From Amanita rubescens (lineage: Eukaryota > Basidiomycota > Agaricomycetes > Agaricales > Amanitaceae): 26,113 nucleotides of DNA. Below, piece by piece: positions 1-9,988 of the stretch; the stretch's first letter is position 1, and each line of letters opens with the position of its first letter. Under the pieces are notes generated by a model, which ran no database searches, had not been told where the DNA came from, and saw nothing but the letters and a program-made list of their open reading frames with translations. The position numbers and the translations under genes are program-made. The stretch covers positions 1-26,113 of the forward strand of contig WION01000645.1 of NCBI GenBank assembly GCA_015039365.1. Reading direction: 5' to 3'.

Positions 1-415
1 TCGAAATCACGGTTTTTCCGTTATGGAGTTTGCCGAACGCTCGATCGAACAAGAAATTTAGACTTTTTATCGACTTGTTATACGCCATAGTCACAGGAGC
101 GCGTGTCCCACACCGGTCATGTCAATGAGATAATGGAGGGCATCGTGCCCGTTTTTCCAACTTTGCAGCGCACATTCTCTCAAGCCACTCCACATCGCGT
201 GGTTTCTCGGTGAGTAATTCTCATCTCTACAGTTCAGCACTAACGACCAATGATCAAATCATTCACCATGCCCTAAGCTTCGTGAATACTTATGCGACTC
301 TCTGGCTGAGTATTCCTACCGCCAGGTGATCGGCGATATACTAATAGGGGCGTTGTGACATATATAATCTTACATCTGCGTGACGAATGGTGAAACCTTT
401 GTTTCAAAACTACAA
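1..415. other. Intergenic, upstream of DUF4419 copy 1
   Basis: No convincing reading frame or RNA gene is seen here. The last ~65 bases (from about 351) belong to the repeat unit and act as the presumptive promoter and leader of the first DUF4419 gene. The first ~350 bases have no counterpart in the other two units and may hold the end of a neighbouring gene cut by the window edge, but I cannot identify it. Confidence 0.5.
361..368 (+). promoter_or_regulatory. TATA box of DUF4419 copy 1
   Basis: TATATAAT lies 48 bp before the proposed ATG at 416. The matching leaders of copies 2 and 3 (about 2771-2780 and 4311-4320) read tgacataatctt and lack four bases of this element, so only copy 1 has the extended TATA sequence. 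Confidence 0.45.
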
Positions 416-1646
416 ATGGAATCCAATACATCCAACCAAGTAAGCTGTGCAGCTAGCATCATTTTTTGGGTGAACTGACGAGTTGCTCCAGGTTGAACTG
501 AACACGGGCTTCGTGGCCGAAGGTTCTGTAACCTTCTTTCCCGCATCCCATCCGGCAGTACCTTTTGATCCCTCTGCTGGCCTAAAAAGTGTGCCAAACG
601 AGGACCCTGCGCTGACAATCTTTCGTCGTATATACCCGACATTCAAGCGCAAGAAACAACCAACTGAGCTTCTCCAAACATCGGTGCCTCGAAACACCAG
701 TTTCTTAGACGATGTTATTCCCAGAAGTAATGGATTCGTTCACACCGTGATCGACGCATACAATACGCATCGGGCACTTATCATCAGGCCAGATGACGTT
801 TGGCTGGCTATCCTTGTCCAGTTCAACTTCTTTGTGAATGGAAATGCAGAGCTCCTGCGGAAGAACTTCGTTAGCCATGAAGGGAAAGAGAAGTTAACCG
901 TTACGGCCGCCGGAAGCCGCCATTCGGTGGACTTTGCCGCCTTATACCGACAAATGACGCTGTTAATGGAGAGCAAGATTGTCGATCCCGACTTTCGTGA
1001 ATGGATCATGCCTACCTTTTCCACCACTAGTGCGACAGATAGAGCAATCTATGCCATGGTTATGATGGCCTCCATGAAGGCCTATTTTTCGTACAAGTGT
1101 TGTCTCTATTGTGGCATTCCTCGGGTCACGTTAGAAGGAACCAAGAAGGACTGGGAAGCGATAGCGAGCAGGCTGGAGAAACTGGAGAACTACGGCGAAG
1201 ATGCCAAGTCGTGGTATCGTGTTCTTCGGCCAGTTATTTCCAGGTTCGTCAGTGCATACGATGACCCAAATAGTCCAGAGCTTCGAAACTTCTGGAGGAA
1301 AGTTGCCCATTACGAGTATGAAGGAAGTGGCTCTGCCTACCTCTCAGGATGGATTACGGCCTTTTGCTTCTTTACCGAAAAAGGGTCGCGAGTCGCGCAG
1401 CTCACGGGCAAGCAACTTGTGTTGGACGGTGTGTCTTATCCAAAGATCGACAGTCAAGACGTTCCTGTTGGATTCGCCGAAGTGGATGTTGAACTGGACG
1501 ACAATGGGGAACAATTTGAAACCACTATAATCGCTGGTTCCATTGGGTCACAGATCTGCATGAGCACAAGTTCCGTTCGGGATGCAATCAGGCCACTACC
1601 TGCTTGGTGGTATATGATTATGGAGGATCTTCCCGATCAGCTTTGA
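416..1646 (+). CDS. DUF4419 domain protein, copy 1
   Basis: The model has exon 1 at 416-439 (eight codons, MESNTSNQ), a 52-bp intron at 440-491 (GTAAGC donor, CTGAC branch, CCAG acceptor) and exon 2 at 492-1646, giving about 392 aa. The open frame alone would begin at a TTG inside the intron; the ATG-intron arrangement is conserved in all three copies, so I prefer it. The protein matches the fungal DUF4419 family as I remember it, including the conserved RPDDVWLAILVQFNFFVNGN segment, a GWITAFCFF segment and a C-terminal PAWWYMIMED. No signal peptide or membrane segment is visible, so it is probably intracellular. The function of DUF4419 is unknown. This copy differs from its sisters in a shorter tail (EDLPDQL) and a cysteine-richer KCCLYCGIPR segment. 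Confidence 0.85.
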
Positions 1647-1724
1647 AGAGAAGCTGTAGCACCAATACGTGTATTTTACTTGAGTGTACTATGATGTTCG
1701 AATTTTCTCGTGACTTTGCCAGCC

Positions 1725-2625
1725 TGCCACCGCCACCACGTTCTTTTGCATCGTAAATGTTCAAGGCAATTGGTCATACACGAATATGCGTACAGCCCGC
1801 TGCACTTCATGACTGAGCGTGGCGCTACAGCTATCTTCGGCTTCTTTGGTACTGGGATCGAATGGTTCGGATCCTCTGGGCGGGTTATGGCTCTGCGCTT
1901 CTATTGATGGAAAGCCAGTTCAGGAGGTCAACGTGTCGGGTGAAAATGTTAGACCTCTCGGGCAACAATGGCTATTCTGGAATTACAACCTTTCGTATGG
2001 AAGGCACACAATCACAATAACTAATCTGGAGTCTGGGACTGTTGGGACTGTGGATGTCGATGCATTCGTGGTAACTCGTGGTCAGAATCCGACTATGCTT
2101 CGATCAAGCGTCATTACCGGTACCCCGCCTGCCAAGTATACTATAAACTCGACTCGAATGATGCTCTCAGCAACGTAGCTGTATTGAGCGACGGTAGTGC
2201 TATGATTATCGTTGGCTCCACTAGAGGCGGCTGGAACGGTTGGATTTTATCCACCCAAGAACATTCACGGTTCTAAAGGGTTTACCGAGAGACGGCTCCC
2301 TCGATTTCCTGACGGTCTGCGAGTGCGTGTCACGTACCCCATGTCCGGGACTGGATTGCTGCAGCATTTACATCCTAAAAACAACTATGAACCTGAAATA
2401 TCAGTGATCTGTGGTGGCTCAACTATTGATCACCAGATATTTCAAAGGATAGACAAGCAGAACAAATGCCAGAAGCTCGTACAATGTTGGACGCTGTTTT
2501 GTTGCCTGATGGTACAGTCCTTATCGTCAATGATGCACGTTCTGGGATTGCTGACTACGGAAACGTTCCAGATCGAGTTGGTCAGTCAAATGCGGACAAT
2601 CCTGTACTCTCTGATTCTCATCCCT
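1725..2625 (+). pseudogene. Copper radical oxidase pseudogene (unit 1)
   Basis: This is a degraded copy of the intact oxidase at 5767-8173. The start codon and signal-peptide region are deleted. Further deletions remove about 150 bp of the N-terminal region, about 430 bp including the codons for the active-site cysteine and first tyrosine, about 130 bp before the TERRLPRFPDG segment, and about 70 bp later on. Several frameshifts and in-frame stops follow (for example after WFGSSG near 1880 and at TAG near 2177). Matching stretches include FWNYNLSYGRHTITITN and the PEARTMLDAVLLPDG region in shifted frames. Similarity ends near 2625, before the second tyrosine and the last histidine, so no enzyme can be made. 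The open frames inside it are fragments, not genes. Confidence 0.9.
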
Positions 2626-2843
2626 ACAGATGATTGCGGCACCAACAACCAACGTTCAGACCTATGCGATTCTCTGGTTGAGCATGGTACAGTTTTCTAG
2701 TGTCTCTTATTCAGTGTTCTAATATATACTATACCAAGCGCGAGTGTTTGGCGTTATAACGCCCTGACCTTGTGACATAATCTTCCATTCTGAGTCCACT
2801 TCGGCTGCGTGATGAAATGTAGACTTAGATTCCACAACGACAA

Positions 2844-4097
2844 ATGGGAACCAGTGCATCCAAGCAAGTAAGGCTGTGCAGCTAGCATCATTTTTTGGGG
2901 CGAACTGACGAGTTTCTCCAGGTTGAACTGAACACGGGCTTCATGGCTGAAGGCTCTGTAACCTTCTTTCCCGCACCCCATCTGGCAGTACCTTTTGATC
3001 CCTCTGCTGGCCTAAAAAGTGTGCCAAACGAGGACCCTGCGATGACAATCTTTCATCGTATATACCCAACATTCGAGCGCAAGAAACAACCAACGGAGCT
3101 TCTCCAAACATCGGTGTCTCGAAACACCAGTTTCTTAGACGATGTTATTCCCAGAGGGAATGGATTCGTTCACACCATCATCGAAGCATACAATGAGCAT
3201 CGGGCACTTATCATAAGGCCAGATGACGTCTGGCTGGCTATCCTTGTCCAGTTCAACTTTTTTGTGAATGGCAACGCGGAGCTCCTGCGAAAGAATTTCG
3301 TTAGTCATGAAGGAAAAGAGAAGTTAACTGTTAAGGCCGTCGGAAACCGCTATTCGGTGGACTTTGCTGCCTTATCCGCACAAATGACGCTGTTAATGGA
3401 AAGCAAGATCGTCGATCCCGACCTTCGTGAATGGATCATGCCTACCTTTTCCACCACCAGTACGACAGATACGACAATCTATGCCATGGTTATGATGGCC
3501 TCCATGAAGGCCTATTTTTCGTATAAGTTTTCCCTCCTGTGTGGCATTCCTCGGGTCACATTAGAAGGAACGAAGAAGGACTGGGAAGAGATAGCGACCA
3601 GATTGGAGAAACTGGAGGATTATGGCAAAGATGCCAAGTCGTGGTATCGTGTTCTTCAGCCAGTTATTTCCAGGTTCGTCAATGCGTACGACGACCCAGA
3701 TAGTCCAGAGCTTCGAAACTTCTGGAACAAAGTTGCCCATTACGAGGGTGGAGGAAGTGGCCCTACTTACCTCTCCGGATGGATTACAGCCTTTTGCTTC
3801 TTTAGCGAAAAGGGGTCGCGAGTCGCGCACCGCACAGGCCATCAACTTGTGTTGGACGGCGTGTCTTATCCAAAGATCGACAGCCAGGACGTTCCTGTTG
3901 GATTCGCCGAAGTGGATGTTGAACTGGACGACAATGGGGAAAAATTCGAGACCATGATTATCGCCGGTTCCATTGGGTCACAGATCTGCATGAGCACAAG
4001 TTCCGTTCGGGATGCAATCAGGCCACTACCTGCCTGGTGGTATATGATTATGGAGGATGTTACGCCCGACAAAATGTTCCCTCACGATGAATTTTGA
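2844..4097 (+). CDS. DUF4419 domain protein, copy 2
   Basis: Exon 1 is 2844-2867 (MGTSASKQ), the intron is 2868-2921 (54 bp, GTAAGG donor, CTGAC branch, CCAG acceptor) and exon 2 is 2922-4097, giving about 399 aa. Sequence and splice positions match copies 1 and 3, with scattered substitutions only and no internal stop. The conserved RPDDVWLAILVQFN block and the C-terminal PAWWYMIMEDVTPDK tail are present. The intact frame in a recent tandem duplicate, beside an oxidase that has been almost erased, suggests selection on this gene or very recent duplication. It carries a DUF4419 domain of unknown activity and no visible export signal. Confidence 0.85.
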
Positions 4098-4189
4098 AGA
4101 GAAGCTGTAGCATCAGTACGTGCCATTTACCTGAGTACTACTTAGTAGTATATGATGTTCGAATTTTCCCGTGCCCAAATACTTTGAAC

Positions 4190-4300
4190 GTTACTGATTT
4201 CGCCACACTGCCCACTGCGGCGGCCATCACTCTTGTTCATATTCACGCCTTTTTGCATCGTAAATGTTCTGCCTCGGACTGACTGCCTCCCGAAGGTCCA
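4190..4300 (+). pseudogene. Copper radical oxidase 5' remnant (unit 2)
   Basis: This short stretch matches the leader and signal-peptide region of the intact oxidase at about 5730-5850: cgccacactgcc, catcactc.tgttcatattcacgc and ttgcatcgtaaatgttctgc all recur. The ATG is altered and nothing beyond the first ~25 codons survives. It joins directly to the leader of the third DUF4419 gene, so one large deletion, or a duplication breakpoint, removed the rest. Confidence 0.8.
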
Positions 4301-4393
4301 GGCGTACTATGTGACATAATCTTCCATTCTGAGTCCATGACGGCTGCGTGACGAACGGTTAAGCCCTAGACCTGTCTACTGGGCTTCACAACG

Positions 4394-5657
4394 ATGAAAT
4401 CCAATACATCCAACCAAGTAAGCTGTGCAACCAGCGTCATTTTTGGGGCAAACTGACAAGTTGCTCCAGGTCGTCAGTGCAGACAAACTGAACACAGGCT
4501 TCGTGACTGAAGGCTCTGTAACCTTCTTTCCTGCACCCCACCCAGCAATACCTTTTGGTCCCTCTGCTGGCCTAAAAAGTGTGCCAAACGAGGACCCTGC
4601 GCTGACAATCTTTCGTCGTGTATACCCGAAATTCGAGCGCAAGAAACAACCAACGGAGCTTCTCCAAACATCGGTGCCTCGAAACACCAGTTTCTTAGAC
4701 GATGTTATTACCCAAAAGAATGGCTTCGTTAATACCGTAATCGATGCGTACAATAAGCATCGTGCACTTATCATCAGGCCAGATGACGTTTGGCTGGCTA
4801 TCCTTGTCCAGTTCAACTTCTTTGTGAATGGCAATGCAGAGCTCCTGCGGAAGAACTTCGTTAGCCATGAAGGGAAAGAGAAGTTAACCGTTAAGGCCGT
4901 TGGAACCCGCCATTCGGTGGACTTTGCCGCCTTATCCGCACAAATGACAATGTTAATGGAAACGAAGATTGTCGATCCCGACCTTCGTGAATGGATCATG
5001 CCTACCTTTTCCACCACTAGTGCGACAGATAGAACAATCTATGCCATGGTTATGATGGCCTCCATGAAGGCCTATTTTTCGTATAAGTTTTCCCTTGACT
5101 GTGGCATTCCTCGAGTCACGTTAGAAGGAACGAAGAAAGACTGGGAAGACATAGCGAGTAGGCTGGAGAAACTGGAGAACTACGGCGAAGATACCAAGTC
5201 GTGGTATCGTGTTCTTCAGCCAGTTATTTCCAGGTTCATCAGTGCGTACGACGACCCAAACAGTCCAGAGCTTCGAAACTTCTGGAACAAAGTTGCCCAT
5301 TACGAGGGCGGAGGAAGTGGCCCTACTTACCTCTCCGGATGGATTACAGCCTTTTGCTTCTTTAGCGAAAAAGGGTCACGAGTCGCGCAGCTCATGGGCG
5401 GGCAACTTGTGTTGGACGGCGTGTCTTATCCAAAGATCGACAGCCAGGACGTTCCTGTTGGATTCGCCGAAGTGGATGTTGAACTGGACGACAATGGGGA
5501 AAAATTTGAGACTACCATTATTGCCGGTTCCATTGGGTCACAGATCTGCATGAGCACAAGTTCCGTTCGGGATGCAATCAGGCCACTACCTGCCTGGTGG
5601 TATATGATTATGGAGGAGGTTACGCCCGACAAAATGTTCCTTGACTATGGATTTTGA
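4394..5657 (+). CDS. DUF4419 domain protein, copy 3
   Basis: Exon 1 is 4394-4417 (MKSNTSNQ), the intron is 4418-4469 (GTAAGC donor, CTGAC branch, CTCCAG acceptor) and exon 2 is 4470-5657, giving about 403 aa. After the acceptor this copy reads VVSADKLNTGF where copies 1 and 2 read VELNTGF, so four residues are inserted at the exon boundary. All other conserved blocks of the family are present, ending in PAWWYMIMEEVTPDKMFLDYGF. The oxidase ATG lies only 109 bp past the stop, so the two genes share a short spacer on one strand. Fungal genes are normally transcribed singly, so linkage does not prove co-expression. Function unknown. Confidence 0.85.
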
Positions 5658-5766
5658 AGAGAAGCTGTACATGTATTTTACTTGAGTGTACGATAGTTGG
5701 AATTTCAAGTTTCGCGTGCTGTCACTGTCAACTGACTTCGCCACACTGCCACCGTGGTCCGTCACC

Positions 5767-8173
5767 ATGCGATGGCCATCACTCTCGTTCATATTCACGC
5801 TCTTTTGCATCGTAAATGTTCTGCCTCGGATCGACTGTTTCCCGAAGGTCCCAATTTCAGCGTGGAATGGGCATGCTGACACAGGAACCCTCTCACCTGC
5901 GTCTTTCAAACCTTTCTATGTTCCGCCAGGCGCAAAAGATTACCCTTCGTCTTCCCCCCTTATCTTTTACAAAGGCAATTGGTCATACAGCTACTCTCAT
6001 GAATATGCGTACAGCCCGCTGCACTTCACGACTGAGCGTGGTGCTTCAGCTATCTTCAGCTTCTTTGGTACTGGAATTGAATGGTTCGGATCCTCCGGGA
6101 CGCGTTATGGCTCTGCGCTCATTTCTATTGATGGAAAGCCGGTTCAAGAGGTTAACGTATCGGGTGAAAATGTTAGACCTCTCAGGCAACAACGGCTATT
6201 CTGGAATTACAACCTTTCGTATGGAAGGCACACAATCACAATAACTAACCTGGGATCTGGGCCTGTTGGGACTGTGGATGTTGATGCCTTCGTGGTAACT
6301 CGCGGTCAGAATCCGACTATGCTTCAATCAAGCGTCGTTACAGGTACCTCGCCTGCCAAGCATATAAACTCGACTCGAATAATGCTCTCAGCAACGCAGC
6401 TGTACCCAACTTCGCAATGGAAATTGCTGCAAAAAGGCTCGACCGGCGTAAGCGCGATGCAACTGACTGTGATATCAACTATGCACGTCATGATCATTGA
6501 CAAAGTAGAACACAACCCTCTGACTATAAACGGACATCCTGCTTGGGCAGCGCTCTACAACCTTGATACAGATGAAGTCACTCCATTGAACATGCAATCC
6601 AACTCTTTCTGCGCCGGTGGCACCTTCCTTCGCAACGGAACCTTGCTAAGCGTCGGTGGAAACCCAGTCGTAGAAGATCTCACGTCTGCTGCCGATTTTG
6701 GAGACCTGAATGGTTTACAATCCATCCGGATATTCGAGCCATGTAATACCGGTGATGTCGAAAATTGCTCAATAGTCGAATATCACGACAGGATCAGAAT
6801 GGCAAGCTCTCGCTGGTATACGACTGCAATACGTTTGAGCGACGGCAGTGCTATGATTGTCGGTGGCTCCACTAGAGGCGGCTGGATCAACAATGCTACT
6901 ACTAACAATCCAACGATTGAATTTTACCCGCCCAAGAATATTCACGGTTCTCAAGGGTTACCAATTCACATGGCATTCTTAGTCGACACGTTGAACGCTA
7001 ACCTTTTCCCTATTGCTTTCGTGCTTTCCGACGGCAAGGTGTTCATCGCCGCGAACCGCGACTGTATGATTTATGATTGGATCACGAATACCGAGAGACG
7101 GCTCCCTCGATTTCCTGACGGTCTGCGCGTCACGTACCCTATGTCGGGGACTGGATTACTGCTGCCTTTACATCCAGAGAACAACTATGAACCTGAAATG
7201 TTGATCTGTGGTGGCTCAACTATTGATGACCAGAAAGAAGGCTATAGAATATCGTCCCAAGATAAGGCCTCCGCGCTGTGCGTGCGCATGGTGCTAACTG
7301 AAGAAGGTATTTCAAAGGGATGGCAAGCAGAACAAATGCCAGAAGCTCGTACAATGTTGGACGCTGTTTTGTTGCCTGATGGTACCATCCTTATCGTCAA
7401 TGGTGCAGGTTCTGGGATTGCTGGCTACGGAAACGTTCCGGATCGAGTTGGACAGTCAAATGCGGACAATCCTGTGCTCTCTGCTCTTTATTATAACCCT
7501 CGTGCCCCCTCTGGCCAAAGGTTTTCCCAGGATGGAATGCCGCGAAGCGATACTCCAAGGATGTATCACAGCGTAGCAACATTGGTCCCTGATGGACGAA
7601 TATTTATCGCTGGAAGCAATCCGAACCTCGACCGCAGTGAACTCAAGTACGGCACGGAATATAGAGTTGAATGGATACATCCTCCATACTTGGAAAAGCT
7701 GAGGCCAACGATTGAAACTTGTCCAATGCAGATTGGATTTGGAGAAATGTTTCATGTGACCTTTAATTATCCTGCCGCTATTGATAACAATAACTTACAG
7801 GGTAGGTTGATTACTTCTTAACTTTCAAACGGTGATCACAGACCACTTGACAGTCGCCCTGATGGATCATGGTTTCGTGACACATGGCGTACATGCCAAT
7901 ACACGCATGGTATATCTTGAGTACACTCTCCAAGGCAATACTTTGATCATTACGGGACCGGCAAATGGCGACATATACCAACCTGGGCCTGGATATCTAT
8001 ATATAGTCGTGAACGATGTACCCAGCGAGGGTTATAAGGTGATGGTTGGTGACGGGAAAGCCCCCGCGGTAGACTTGGAAGCAGCGGAAAAGTACGTCTA
8101 TCCTGTTGACTTTGCGTCCTTTGAATGTACTGACATTCTTTCAAGTGTACTAAGGAGTACAACCGTCCGCTGA
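5767..8173 (+). CDS. Secreted copper radical (glyoxal-type) oxidase
   Basis: Glyoxal-oxidase-family copper radical oxidases oxidise small aldehydes or alcohols to supply extracellular H2O2. Exons are 5767-7801 and 7842-8173, with a 40-bp intron (GTAGGT donor, CTTAAC branch, ACAG acceptor), giving about 788 aa. The ATG at 5767 is chosen over an upstream GTG because it begins a clear signal peptide (MRWPSLSFIFTLFCIVNVL). Residues ~72-180 form a beta-sandwich-like module (EWFGSSG, ISIDGKPVQ, YGRHTITITN). The oxidase domain follows. It carries the radical cysteine C282 in NSFCAGG, ligand Y351 in SRWYTTA, Y600-H601 in RMYHSVAT and H693 in GFVTHG, with spacings close to those known for Phanerochaete glyoxal oxidase. 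It ends with a C-terminal DVPSEGYKVMVGDGKAP segment. The ~25 residues after that are poorly conserved and could hide another splice. It is probably active; the substrate is unknown. Confidence 0.9.
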
Positions 8174-8394
8174 TGAGATTTACACTGAACCGAATGGAGA
8201 GGTTGGAGCGTGGTGATTGAACGTGCAGGTCGCCTTCAACATACTAAATTGGTCGTTCTGTTCTCGCTACTCGTTGTGTTTTACTATATCAACTGCTTTA
8301 CGTGTGTGACAAGATAACCGTGACATTTCTAAAAAGTGCGACACGAATCTTGCGCAGAAGAAAAGTAACTCAGAAACTCCAACATTTCGAAGCC

Positions 8395-9503
8395 ATGGGT
8401 GTTACGCAAGTTATCTCTGCAGCAGGATCGTCGTCGACCGAATCGGTCCTTCGAAAACACAGAAACCGAAGAAAGCTGAACAAGAAAAAAGGATCGCAAG
8501 CAGTCTCTGTGACTGGGCTATCCAGCGTTGCTGCTGAAGATAGAATGGATTTGGTTGAAGCGAACGAGATGCAGCCAATAGGCATTGTACAAGGTTCGAG
8601 CGGTGGGGAAGGAGAGGATGACGATGCATTAATGATCAATGGTGATGATGTCCCAGCTGGGGGCAGCGGCGCGCCTGTTTTTGCACCACTTGGTGCTGAT
8701 GCGGTCAAGTCGTCGACGATCAAAGGTGAGGTGCGGAAGGTTCCTATCCCTCCACATCGAATGTCGCCTTTAAAAAGAGACTGGATAAATCTATTTGGAC
8801 CTTTGACCGAGATCCTTGGTCTGCAAGTGCGGATGAATGTACAAAAACGATGCATAGAGATGAGGGTGAGTGTGTTGCGAATACTAGGTTGGAACGTTGT
8901 GGTTTTACTCATGAGACTCGTCGGTCTAGACGTCGAAGCATACTAAAGATATTGGTGCGCTCCAGAGAGGCGCTGATTTCGTCAAGGCGTTTGCACTGGG
9001 ATTTGATGTAAATGTATGTGCGTGCGCTAGTGTCTTATTAACCGCCAATTCTCATGCGTGGATTTGCGAAGGATGCGATTGCCCTACTCCGGCTAGACGA
9101 TCTGTATCTTGATACCTTCGAGATCAAAGATGTAAAAACACTCCACGGAGATCATCTTTCCCGCGCAATAGGTGAAATACTATATTGATTTCTGGTGATG
9201 GTCAGTCCTGCTTACTCTATGCGCAGGTCGGATAGCGGGACATGACGGAAAAACAAAATTCACTATTGAAAATGCAAGTAGGACGCGGATTGTCCTTGCA
9301 GATACGTACGTTGTTTTCTCTCTTTCTTTCCGACAACACTTTGCTGATATCAGAAACAAAGAAAAATACACATCATGGGTTCCTTCCAGAATATCAAAAT
9401 TGCCCGCGATGCTGTTGTATCGTTGATATTGGGATCGCCACCTGGGAAAGTGTATGCTAGTCTTCGCACCGTGGCGAGTCGGATGAAGCAGCGCGCTCTG
9501 TAG
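8395..9503 (+). CDS. PNO1: PNO1 (Dim2), 40S assembly KH-domain protein
   Basis: PNO1 binds pre-18S rRNA and positions the Nob1 nuclease during small-subunit maturation, in nucleolus and cytoplasm. The model has five exons: 8395-8865, 8930-9013, 9072-9171, 9227-9305 and 9362-9503, all with GT-AG introns of 55-64 bp and matching phases, giving 291 aa (yeast Pno1 is 274). The start is the ATG in agccATGg. The N-terminal ~110 residues are a low-complexity basic/acidic tail. Then come [94 protein letters not shown] and the KH-like [17 protein letters not shown], ending [17 protein letters not shown]. Every conserved block is present, so it should be functional. Confidence 0.95.
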
Positions 9504-9988
9504 CATGATCTAGAGGATGTATGAATCTCACTTGGCTGTACTCGCATTGTCTTAGAATACCCAGCAAATAAATTGTAATAATGATAGTGCGACTTTTAGT
9601 ACATGCAGAGTTGAGATGAATGAGTGTGATCCGTAAGTGTAATATCGAATGAAAGATTTGGGGAGAGGTAGTTGAATAGCAAATTTAAAGTCTATGCGGA
9701 GAAGGCAAATCAACGAAAAAATTGTTGCAGGCGCCTCGATATCACATCCCGGGCTTCTCTTAGTTGCCAAAATTTGGGTCGTTCAAAGGAGTATGGCGTT
9801 AGTAGGAAACGACCCCGGCGTAGTATTTCCATCATTATGAAAGATACTGCAAGGATGCGTTAGATATAGATACGTGAATATGAAAAGGCCAGGTCGTACT
9901 AATTATTTCAACGTCTTGCGCAAGTGGATGAGGAGCGAATTCAAGATAGTTCGAACCGACTCCTGGGAGTCCCGAGTATATAAATGAT
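9504..9988. other. Convergent intergenic spacer
   Basis: This 485-bp spacer lies between the 3' ends of PNO1 (plus) and the DUF6593 gene (minus). It holds only short open frames without family motifs. A/T-rich stretches just after the PNO1 stop (aataaattgtaata near 9566) are plausible polyadenylation sequence. Nothing else is recognised. Confidence 0.5.

Larger units (their letters stand above)
351..2625 (+). repeat. Tandem unit 1: DUF4419 gene + CRO pseudogene
   Basis: First of three direct repeat units. Homology to the other units starts in the leader (a tgtgaca...taatctt block before the DUF4419 gene), runs through the coding region and its 3' flank (the shared tgaagagaagctgta after the stop), and continues into a degraded copy of the copper radical oxidase gene. 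The match to the intact oxidase stops near 2625; 2626-2770 is not recognisably part of the unit. Confidence 0.8.
2771..4305 (+). repeat. Tandem unit 2: DUF4419 gene + CRO remnant
   Basis: Second direct repeat. It holds the leader (tgtgacataatcttcc), an intact DUF4419 gene, its conserved 3' flank and only ~110 bp of the following oxidase locus. It runs almost directly into the leader of unit 3 at about 4311. Confidence 0.8.
4311..8173 (+). repeat. Tandem unit 3: DUF4419 gene + intact CRO
   Basis: Third and only complete unit. It shares the tgtgacataatcttccattctgag-type leader with unit 2 and carries both genes in working form. It looks like the best model of the ancestral pair, DUF4419 followed about 110 bp later by the oxidase on the same strand. 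The part beyond about 7480 has no counterpart in the other units. Confidence 0.75.

Noticed and set aside
1710..2700. Separate small genes in open frames at 1710-1907, 1819-2178 and 2212-2700
   Set aside because: All are pieces of one degraded oxidase copy in different frames, with deletions relative to 5767-7500.
5686..5766. Longer start for the oxidase at a GTG upstream
   Set aside because: The added residues are not a signal peptide and the codon is GTG; the ATG at 5767 begins a clear signal sequence and is matched by the remnant in unit 2.
8302..8394. Extended N-terminus for PNO1
   Set aside because: The upstream stretch is unlike the family, and the ATG at 8395 has a better context.
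9552..9770. Minus-strand open frame between PNO1 and the DUF6593 gene
   Set aside because: Short, no motif, in a convergent spacer with no promoter-like sequence.
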